A stretch of DNA of 48,990 bases, taken from Acidobacteriota bacterium (GTDB taxonomy: Bacteria > Acidobacteriota > Terriglobia > Bryobacterales > Bryobacteraceae). The notes beneath the pieces were generated by a model. That model saw only the letters and a program-made list of their open reading frames with translations, did not search any database and had not been told where the DNA came from. This document shows positions 38,528 through 45,478 of this stretch, in pieces; position 1 is the first letter of the stretch; each line of letters opens with the position of its first letter. The translations under genes and the position numbers were made by a program. The stretch covers positions 1 to 48,990 of the forward strand of contig VFZO01000016.1 in the NCBI GenBank assembly GCA_016871155.1, in the 5' to 3' direction.

Positions 38528-39621
38528 GCCGCGTTTTCCAAGTCTACCGGATCTTCCAGAAGGAACCCGGAGTCCAAGAGGCGCGCGGCCTCCACCAGGG
38601 CGAGCGACCCGAGGGGAAAGTGCGACCTTCGCTGAAAGCCGTTCGAGAGCTGGTCGTTGACGGTTCCGAACGAGGTCCGGATCTCGCGGAGTACGCCGGC
38701 ATCGGACGGGTTCAGGGCCATGCGGCCTGCCCAACCGTGGACCGCGGCGAAGAACCGTACGACTGCGCCGATCAACTCCGCCTCCCGGCGGAAGAGCAGA
38801 TGGAGAAACCGGGGTTGCCGGAGAACGCCGGCAAGGATACGGGTAGCGTTCCGCGGCGAAAGGCCGGCGGCAACGGCCTCGGCGTCCGGATAGGAGGAAA
38901 GTGCGGTACACACTTCGCCGAGGCGGGCAGGCAGGTGGTTCGGAATCCGCCGGCAGGCCTGCGTAAGTACTTCTTGATGAAGGGGATCGACGACATACTC
39001 GTCAATGCGCATGCCGGCCGCGGGCGCGGCCACTGAGTAGGCCAGCAAGGCATGAATTTGACGGAGGGTCCCAAAATCGTCCAGGGTGCGGCAGTGCAGC
39101 GCGGGCATCCAGGCACGGATCTGACGTTGTAAGACGAGGCTGAGTTCCCGGCGGACCGGTTGGCGGAGGGGGAGGCTCCGGCCTGGCTGACAACGGTGCG
39201 ATTCAAAATGACGGAAGGTCCCAAGAACGCCGGCCGGGCCGGGTTCGGCGGCGAGGGTGAGCGGGGTGGCGTCGTTGGTGGCGGCGCGCGCCACTAGTAC
39301 GATCGCCTGGTGGAGGTTCATGGTGGCTGTAGGCGCCGGGTCTGACGGGTCCTCGGCGACCAGGCGGCCGGCGGCGTCCCAACGGTACACAAGGCGGGCC
39401 GCCCACTCGACGGCGCTCTGGTCCCGGACATGGAAGAGCGGCGGGAGGTGGAGTTCGAACTCGGGTCTTGGCTGGCGCAGCAGGGCTTCGACGATGGGCG
39501 CGGGCAGGCTGGCAAGATCGGTCAGGGAGCGGGAAACGGGATGGGCGAGGGCGCGCGACGGCGTCTCCCGGACCCAATGCAGGTGAACCGTGCAGGGGCC
39601 GGAACTGGTAAGGTTCGACAT
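38524..39621 (-). CDS. Uncharacterised protein of the flagellin-modification operon
   Basis: A 365-residue soluble protein, largely helical, that I do not recognise. Notable segments are PTATMNLHQAIVLVARAATN near the middle and LDDFGTLRQIHALLAYSVAA. A C-terminal helical part carries RILAGVLRQPRFLHLLFRRE and FFAAVHGWAGRMALNPSDAG. It has no signal peptide or membrane helix. It is the first gene of an operon: its stop overlaps the epimerase start by 4 bp. A TPR protein, sugar aminotransferase and two flagellins lie upstream on the same strand. A role in making or attaching a flagellin glycan is inferred from position only. Confidence 0.75.
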   Translation of the reverse strand: MSNLTSSGPCTVHLHWVRETPSRALAHPVSRSLTDLASLPAPIVEALLRQPRPEFELHLPPLFHVRDQSAVEWAARLVYRWDAAGRLVAEDPSDPAPTATMNLHQAIVLVARAATNDATPLTLAAEPGPAGVLGTFRHFESHRCQPGRSLPLRQPVRRELSLVLQRQIRAWMPALHCRTLDDFGTLRQIHALLAYSVAAPAAGMRIDEYVVDPLHQEVLTQACRRIPNHLPARLGEVCTALSSYPDAEAVAAGLSPRNATRILAGVLRQPRFLHLLFRREAELIGAVVRFFAAVHGWAGRMALNPSDAGVLREIRTSFGTVNDQLSNGFQRRSHFPLGSLALVEAARLLDSGFLLEDPVDLENAA

Positions 39622-39639
39622 AGTTCCAAATGCGCCCTG

Positions 39640-39648
39640 AGTATAGCA
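39640..39648 (-). promoter_or_regulatory. Extended -10 promoter of the epimerase/methyltransferase operon
   Basis: On the minus strand the extended -10 element TGC-TATACT (39648-39640) lies about 19 bp before the ATG at 39621. No good -35 is visible; TTCGAT is the nearest candidate. The flanking 39650-39786 is AT-rich compared with its surroundings. Confidence 0.4.
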
Positions 39649-39786
39649 GGCGAGATGGGCGAATCGAACTCCGAGGCGGTTCCGTGCTTCGTTGTGTCGT
39701 TCAATAAGTGTTGTGTTATTCGCAGCTTACAGGCACTTGAAATTTTCTTCGAAGTCTTGTGAACGCTATTTTCTATATATATCGTT

Positions 39787-40890
39787 TTATTCTGGAAGAG
39801 CGGCGAGGACCCGGGCGACTTCGTCGTTGGTCATGTACGGGTGAATCGGAAGGCTGAGCTCGGTCGCGGCGAGGGCGCGGGCGCGGGGGAGGTCGCCGAA
39901 TTCGGCGTGATTCACGCCGGACATCGCGGGTTGGCTGGGAATGATCGCAGGGTAATGAACGGCTGTGGCGATTTGAGACCGCTTAAGATGCGCGGCCACG
40001 GTTTCCCGGGTTCCTTCGCAGATCCGTGTAGGGAAGAGATGCCAGCAGGAGCCGGGAAGATCCTCCACGCAAGCCACGGGCCGCACGGTCCGGGAGCGCC
40101 ACTGCGAAAGGTACAGGCCGGCGATCTCCCGGCGGCGGGCGGTCCATTGAGAAAGCCGGGGCAGGAAGGCCCTCCGCAGCACGGCGGCATGCAATTCGTC
40201 GAGACGGCTATTCCAACCGATTTCGGCATGTTCGTATTTTGCCGATTGGCCGTAGTCCCGGAGTTGGCGGACGCGGGCAGCGAGTGCGGCGTCACCGGTC
40301 AACACCGCGCCGCCATCGCCAAGAGCGCCCAGATTCTTGGTGGGGTAGAAACTCGTGGCGGCGGCAAGGCCGGCACGTCCCGTGTTGGCCGCGATCGACT
40401 GGGCGCAATCCTCGACGCAGCTTAGACCGTGGACTTCGATCAGCTTCCGGAGCTTTTCGGCCGGCAAGGGGATTCCGTACAAATGGACCGGAAGCAGAAA
40501 GCGGATTCCGGGCATCGCCCGGAGGGCCTGGTCCGCTTCGTCCAGGTCCATCTGGCCCTGGACGGTGGTGTCGCAGAAGACGGGTATGGCGCCTTGCCGG
40601 ACGATGGCCATGGTGGTGGCGAAGGCTGATAAGGGAGTGGTCAACACGCGGTCCCCGGGCCGCAGGCCGGCCGCACGCAGGGCGATCTCGATGGCATCGA
40701 GGCCGCTGGCGACGCCTATGGCGTGGTCGAGGCCCCAGAATGCGGCGAGCGCGGATTCAAACTCCCGCACCTGCTGGCCGAGGACATACCAACCGCTTTC
40801 ACCGGTCTCGGCCACCGCGGCCAGGACATCGTCCTTGGTATCGGCCCACTGGCGGCGGAAGTCGTTGAGTAAGACGGGTTCGGAACTCAA
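39787..40890 (-). CDS. DegT/DnrJ/EryC1/StrS-family sugar aminotransferase
   Basis: A 367-residue PLP enzyme that aminates keto-sugars bound to a nucleotide. The Schiff-base lysine is Lys185 in SFYPTKNLGALGDGG; CVEDCAQSIAA holds the pyridine-N Asp161; GVASGLDAIEIAL binds phosphate. WNSRLDELHAAVL is the family's partner-subunit loop. It lies 15 bp after the TPR protein on the same strand. In the setting of flagellin genes it points to an amino-deoxy sugar (as in quinovosamine-, perosamine- or QdtB/FdtB-type pathways); the exact sugar cannot be told. Confidence 0.92.
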   Translation of the reverse strand: MSSEPVLLNDFRRQWADTKDDVLAAVAETGESGWYVLGQQVREFESALAAFWGLDHAIGVASGLDAIEIALRAAGLRPGDRVLTTPLSAFATTMAIVRQGAIPVFCDTTVQGQMDLDEADQALRAMPGIRFLLPVHLYGIPLPAEKLRKLIEVHGLSCVEDCAQSIAANTGRAGLAAATSFYPTKNLGALGDGGAVLTGDAALAARVRQLRDYGQSAKYEHAEIGWNSRLDELHAAVLRRAFLPRLSQWTARRREIAGLYLSQWRSRTVRPVACVEDLPGSCWHLFPTRICEGTRETVAAHLKRSQIATAVHYPAIIPSQPAMSGVNHAEFGDLPRARALAATELSLPIHPYMTNDEVARVLAALPE

Positions 40891-40905
40891 GCTTTCAGTA
40901 TGCCG

Positions 40906-42783
40906 CTAACGGCGGAGCGCTTTTCGGACCTCCTGGAGGACCGACGCCCAGTCGCCGGGCTCCGGTTGCCGGAACAGCCGGGCCGAACGGTACCAAGGCG
41001 AGTCGCTCCGGTTCAGCATCCAGCGCCAGTCCGGTGCGTAGGGAAGCAGGATCCAGACCGGTTTGCCCAAAGCGCCGGCCAGGTGCGCGACCGAGGTATC
41101 GACGCTCACCACGGCATCGAGATTGGCGATGAGGCCGGCGGTGCAGGCGAAGTCGGACAGAAGCGGCGCGGCGTACCGGAGCGAGAGCGAGGCCGGGGCT
41201 GGATGGCCCTTTTGCAGATTGACCCACTCGACGTCCGGGACGTTTGCCAACTGCGCGAGCGCCCTGGCCGGGATGGAGCGATTGCGATCGTTCTTGTGAT
41301 TTGGGTTTCCGGCCCAGACGAGACCGAAGCGTTGCGCCGAGGTGCGCGGCCCGAGCCACTCCGCCCAGCGCCGCGTGGTATCGCGAGGCGCTTTCAGGTA
41401 GCCACCCGGCAGCGGAATGTCGCCGGCGCCGGTTCTGGCGACGGCTGGCGCCGAGAGCATTGGGAGTTGAAAATCGGAGACCGGGAGGTGATCCACGGGC
41501 GCGGGACCAGAGCCATTGCCGGTTGGCGCGGCAAACCACTGATCGACGCCCGGCAGTCCACGGAGCAGCGAAAGGAGCGGGGCCTGGCATTCGACCAGAA
41601 CACGGGCGCCCTCGGCGGCGAACCGGGGCGCGTACCGGATGAATTGCAAAGTGTCGCCCAATCCTTGTTCGGCGTGGAAGAGGAGCGTCTTTCCCTCGAT
41701 GTTCTCACCGTTCCAAATGGGAGCGGCGAAGGGGCGCCGGGGTGTGGCGCCCTCCACATCGAACCGGCGCTCGTAACCTTGCCAACCCGCCTGAAGGTCG
41801 CCGGCCAAGAGCGCGGAAATTCCGAGGTTCCAGAGCGCAGCGGGCTCGCCGGGTGCGAGGCGGAGGGTCTCCCGGTAGCATTCGCCAGCGTTGGAGAGGT
41901 CGTTCCGGGCCAGCCAGGCGTTGCCTAGACTGGTCCATGCGGCGGCGTTGCCGGGTTGCAGCTTCAAGTACTTTCGGAACACGCAGATGGCCTTGCGCGC
42001 TTGGCCGAATTCGTGCCAGGCCGAGCCCAGGTTGAAGAAGGCGGAGTGGAGCGAGCGGTCCGCCACGATGGCGTGCCGGTAGTTTCCGATCGCCGAGGCG
42101 TACTGTTTTTCGATCTGCTGGAGAATCCCTAAGTTGTTGGCGGCCTCGGCATGGCCAGGTGCGAGCAGGAGGGTACGGGCAAAACTCTCCCGTGCTTCCG
42201 CGGTCCGGTCGGTCTGCATGAGCAGTACGCCCTCGTCGAACTGGGCGCTCACGTCGACGGGATCCTCGGCGAGAATTCGCTGAAATTCAGCGAACGCGGG
42301 ATTTCGCTGGCCGTCGAGCGCGAGGCACCGGGCGCGTTCCTTCCTGCATTCGAGCGCGCGGCCGCCGCCGGCCGGTGAGAGCGCCAGGCATCGATCCCAG
42401 GCATTGGCGGCGTCGCCGAAGCGGCGCTCCAGCGCGCAGAGGCGGGCGATTTTCTCGAAGAGTGCCGCATCGCCAGCAGAATCCCCGGCGGCTTGCAGAT
42501 AACAAGCGATGGCCGCCGGTCTGTTGCCTTCGCGTTCCAGCACGATTCCAAGATTTCGGCACAGGGACGGCTGCGGACCCTCAAAGGCGATGGCGGCGCG
42601 GAGGAGTTGGATGGCGGTTTCGCCGCGGCCGGTATCGGCGTGGAGCAGACCTAGATAGTGAAGCCCCTCGGAGTTGGCCGGGTTCGCATCAAGCAGCTTG
42701 AGATAGAGAGATTCGGCGAGAATGAGATCGCCGGACCGGTGAAGAGATTGAGCCGTAGCCAGCGTGGAAGCCTGTGTCGCCAT
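40906..42783 (-). CDS. TPR protein with GT-B-like C-terminal domain, probable flagellin glycosyltransferase
   Basis: A 625-residue protein. The first ~320 residues are about nine tetratricopeptide repeats (for example AAWTSLGNAWLARNDLSNAG). The rest is a heptosyltransferase/GT-B-like domain with LLFHAEQGLGDTLQFIRY, FGLVWAGNPNHKNDRNRS and VDTSVAHLAGALGKPVWILL. This TPR-plus-glycosyltransferase layout occurs in proteins that modify flagellins or other cell-surface proteins, where the TPR binds the acceptor. It lies directly downstream of flagellin 1 beyond a terminator and upstream of a sugar aminotransferase. It starts at ATG 42783. Confidence 0.8.
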   Translation of the reverse strand: MATQASTLATAQSLHRSGDLILAESLYLKLLDANPANSEGLHYLGLLHADTGRGETAIQLLRAAIAFEGPQPSLCRNLGIVLEREGNRPAAIACYLQAAGDSAGDAALFEKIARLCALERRFGDAANAWDRCLALSPAGGGRALECRKERARCLALDGQRNPAFAEFQRILAEDPVDVSAQFDEGVLLMQTDRTAEARESFARTLLLAPGHAEAANNLGILQQIEKQYASAIGNYRHAIVADRSLHSAFFNLGSAWHEFGQARKAICVFRKYLKLQPGNAAAWTSLGNAWLARNDLSNAGECYRETLRLAPGEPAALWNLGISALLAGDLQAGWQGYERRFDVEGATPRRPFAAPIWNGENIEGKTLLFHAEQGLGDTLQFIRYAPRFAAEGARVLVECQAPLLSLLRGLPGVDQWFAAPTGNGSGPAPVDHLPVSDFQLPMLSAPAVARTGAGDIPLPGGYLKAPRDTTRRWAEWLGPRTSAQRFGLVWAGNPNHKNDRNRSIPARALAQLANVPDVEWVNLQKGHPAPASLSLRYAAPLLSDFACTAGLIANLDAVVSVDTSVAHLAGALGKPVWILLPYAPDWRWMLNRSDSPWYRSARLFRQPEPGDWASVLQEVRKALRR

Positions 42784-42843
42784 CTGAACAGGAGATCGAC
42801 CCGTCGCGGGAGTGGCTCTAGAGGATTGATCCTAAAGAAAAAT

Positions 42844-42869
42844 CGGGGCTGCCAAGGACGGCAGCCCCG
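42844..42869 (-). terminator. Rho-independent terminator of flagellin 1
   Basis: CGGGGCTGCC and GGCAGCCCCG form a perfect 10-bp stem around a 6-nt loop. On the minus strand it is followed by ATTTTTCTTT. It lies 38 bp after the flagellin stop and separates it from the TPR gene. Confidence 0.92.
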
Positions 42870-42906
42870 TTAGCTTCGATTTGAAGATAACCGCCCGGAC
42901 GGCGAA

Positions 42907-45300
42907 TTATCCCCGGAGGAGGGCGAGCACCTGCTGCGGCGCGGAGTTGGCCTGCGCCAACGCCGAGATGCCGGCCTGCAGGAGGATTTGAGCCTTCGTC
43001 AGCGAGGCCGCTTCCTCGGCCAGATCGGCGTCACGAATTCGCGACTCCGACGCAGCGAGGTTGGTCAACTGGGATTGGGCCAGATTGACGGCGAAGGTGA
43101 ATTGGTTCTGACCGCGGCCGACGACGGCTTGCGCGTTACCGAGCGAGTTGACCGCTTCGGCCAGCGCCGTGACGGCGCGTTCCGCTGCCGACTGGGAACC
43201 GATGTCCGCGGTGGAGCCGGTTCCGACGGTTGCGGCCGCCGCAACCGTGCCTTGGCTGCCGATACCCGTGCCGGCTTCGTTTGTACCGATCGATACGCGG
43301 AAGTTCTGGAGGGTGGAGATGAAGCGGATGCCTTCGGCGCCCGCGCCGCTCGCTTTGTCCTTGACAGCGACGATCTTTTGGAGGGTCGTGTCGTTGGACT
43401 GCTGCAGGGCGGTGTTGATGGCGTCGATAGCCTCGTCGACGGTGCCGGCGTTACGCAGGGTGGTGTCGTTGCGAAGAACGACGGCGAGCGAACGCTCGAC
43501 GCCATTGGCGTCGTTGGCAAAGAGCGTGACGGTTTGGTCGTCGCCGCCGTTCCGGATACCCGTATACGACAGCAGGGAGGTTTGCTGCGAGCCGGCGGCC
43601 GCGAAGAAGTTCACGTCCGTGTTACCGGCCTGCGTTTCGGCCGCGTCCGCGACACCCGTGGCTGAGGCGGAGTTGAAGCCGAACAGGTTCGTCGCGCCGA
43701 CCGAATTCAGACGGAACTTGGAACCGTTGGAGCTGCTGATGGTAATGTTCGTACCGTCGTTAGCGGCAACCAGGCCGGCCGAAGCGAGTCCGGCATTGGC
43801 GGCGAACGCAGCGTTGAGCACGCTGGTGGCATTGGCGATGGTCGTGGCCGTGGTAGTCACGGCAACGGCGATGGTGGAACCGCCGCCGATCGAGAATTCG
43901 AGCGTCTCCGTGCCGGTAGCCGCACCGAAGGTGCCGCTGGCGCCGGTCGTCGAGTTGTACTCGAAGGTGCCGGATGCGCCCGTGGAACTGCGGAAGCTGC
44001 CGAGGCCCAGGCGGTTATTCAGGTCACCCGAGGCCTGGACTTCGAAGCGCTCGCCGCGATTCGACGTGAAGACCAGCGCCGATCCGGCCGTGGCCGTAGT
44101 CGCCGTGATGCCGGCAGCCTGCAGCGAGCTGTTTGCCGCGACAAGCGACGTGAGGCTGGTGAGAGCCGCTTCGATCGTCGTACCCGAGGCTACGGTCAGC
44201 GCGATGTCGACGGGGCTGGCGAGCCCGGCGCCCTGGAAGCGGACGGTCACTGTGCCTGCGCCCGAAGCGCCGAAGGTGGTGGCTGCGGCCGCCGTGGCCG
44301 AGCCGCCGGTGAGGGTGTTCGTCAGGGTCTTGCCGGTGGGATTGGAGGTCGAGGTCACGTTCCCTAGCAGAGCGCTGGAGAGACGGTCACCCGCTTCGAC
44401 CTGGAATGCTGTTCCGGAAGACGTGAAGCCGATCGACTTCTTGCCGGTGGAATCGGTCACCGCGACCGCCTTCACGCCGGCGTTCTTGAAGGCTGTGGCT
44501 GAGGCCGACACGCCGTTGCCGGCGTTTTCGATCGCCGCGTTGATGTTGGTCACCGCAGTGTCGATGTCGGTGATGCCGGACAGGTTGACGGCAACCTTCA
44601 CGCGGTTGTCGTCGCTGAAACCGGGCCCCCGGAAGTACAAGTCGGAGAAACCCGCCGTCGCCAGCGAGCCGACGTTCGTCGCGTCGTTGACGATCGCGTT
44701 GACGCTGGTGGACGCCGAGCCGGTACCGATGTCGATGGAGCTGACACCCTGCGCCTGCACGCCCTTGAGCCCGAGACTGCGCGAATCCACAGTGGACGTG
44801 GACAGGTCGACGCCGACCGAACCGTTGGTGATCGACGTGACGGCGCCGGAGGTCTTTCCGCCGCCGATGAAGACCGACAGCGACTTGGCGAACTGACCGG
44901 ACGTATTGAGACCGATGGCCTGCGCCTGGCGGTCAATTTCCGAAATCACACTCTGGAACTCGCTGTTCAGCACCGTCCGGCTGCCGGTGAAGGTGCCGGA
45001 GGCGGATTGCGTGGCGAGTGTCCGGGCGCGGTCCAGGAGTTTGCTGATGTTGTTGATACCGCCGTCGATGGTCTGCAGCGTGCTGAGACCGTCGTTGGCA
45101 TTCCGGATACCTTGCGAAAGGACCGACTGGTCGCTGCGGAAGGTGTTGGCGATTGCTAGACCGGCGGCGTCGTCGCCGCTGGCCAGGATGCGAACACCGG
45201 ACGTGACGCGTCCGATGGTCTTGCCCTGGGACTCTGAAGTTTGCCGCAGATACTCGCGCGATTGCAACGAGGCGACGTTCGTATTAATTCGAAAAGACAT
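42907..45300 (-). CDS. fliC: Flagellin (long form), copy 1
   Basis: A 797-residue flagellin, well above the usual 270-550. The D0/D1 N-terminus is typical (MSFRINTNVASLQSREYLRQ, RILASGDDAAGLAIAN, ISKLLDRARTLATQSASG), as is the C-terminus (ESRIRDADLAEEAASLTKAQ, ending SAPQQVLALLRG). Between them lies a ~570-residue Ala/Thr/Gly-rich outer region with repeated beta segments of the type VDIALTVASGTTIEAALTSL. Ser/Thr are abundant, offering O-glycosylation sites. It is a tandem paralogue of the gene at 45479, sharing most of its sequence. Its Shine-Dalgarno lies in a small hairpin loop, a likely CsrA target. Confidence 0.96.
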   Translation of the reverse strand: MSFRINTNVASLQSREYLRQTSESQGKTIGRVTSGVRILASGDDAAGLAIANTFRSDQSVLSQGIRNANDGLSTLQTIDGGINNISKLLDRARTLATQSASGTFTGSRTVLNSEFQSVISEIDRQAQAIGLNTSGQFAKSLSVFIGGGKTSGAVTSITNGSVGVDLSTSTVDSRSLGLKGVQAQGVSSIDIGTGSASTSVNAIVNDATNVGSLATAGFSDLYFRGPGFSDDNRVKVAVNLSGITDIDTAVTNINAAIENAGNGVSASATAFKNAGVKAVAVTDSTGKKSIGFTSSGTAFQVEAGDRLSSALLGNVTSTSNPTGKTLTNTLTGGSATAAAATTFGASGAGTVTVRFQGAGLASPVDIALTVASGTTIEAALTSLTSLVAANSSLQAAGITATTATAGSALVFTSNRGERFEVQASGDLNNRLGLGSFRSSTGASGTFEYNSTTGASGTFGAATGTETLEFSIGGGSTIAVAVTTTATTIANATSVLNAAFAANAGLASAGLVAANDGTNITISSSNGSKFRLNSVGATNLFGFNSASATGVADAAETQAGNTDVNFFAAAGSQQTSLLSYTGIRNGGDDQTVTLFANDANGVERSLAVVLRNDTTLRNAGTVDEAIDAINTALQQSNDTTLQKIVAVKDKASGAGAEGIRFISTLQNFRVSIGTNEAGTGIGSQGTVAAAATVGTGSTADIGSQSAAERAVTALAEAVNSLGNAQAVVGRGQNQFTFAVNLAQSQLTNLAASESRIRDADLAEEAASLTKAQILLQAGISALAQANSAPQQVLALLRG

Positions 45301-45317
45301 GTTTCTCTCCTTGAAAC
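45301..45317 (-). promoter_or_regulatory. Candidate CsrA-binding hairpin over the flagellin 1 Shine-Dalgarno
   Basis: On the minus strand GTTTC-AAGGAGA-GAAAC immediately precedes the ATG. The perfect 5-bp stem displays AAGGAGA in its 7-nt loop. GGA in a hairpin loop over the ribosome-binding site is the classical CsrA site. csrA and its antagonist fliW lie upstream in this same cluster. The 45318-45478 rest of the gap holds a CCGATAT sequence that could be a sigma-28 -10, without a matching -35. Confidence 0.6.
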
Positions 45318-45478
45318 AGGGTTTCTGATGATTCCGAAACCAGAAGAGAAGCCGTCTTGAAATCCTTTTCGCGACGAGTGGCTTCTATCTGGCCGTTCAA
45401 GGACCATATCGGAGCCCGGAGAGAGGCGAAGAGGAATAGGGTAAGAAAAATCGGGGGGTAGAAGAGGGCCGGGCCGAA

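Noticed and set aside
39655..39690. tRNA-like TpsiC arm in CGAATCGAACTCC
   Set aside because: No matching acceptor, D or anticodon stems around it.
43148..44896. 582-codon plus-strand open frame antisense to flagellin 1
   Set aside because: It mirrors the repeated Ala/Thr codons of the flagellin, and a similar frame occurs opposite flagellin 2; no independent features.
45380..45420. Sigma-28 promoter for flagellin 1
   Set aside because: CCGATAT resembles the -10, but no -35-like sequence lies 11 bp upstream; not strong enough to list as a feature.
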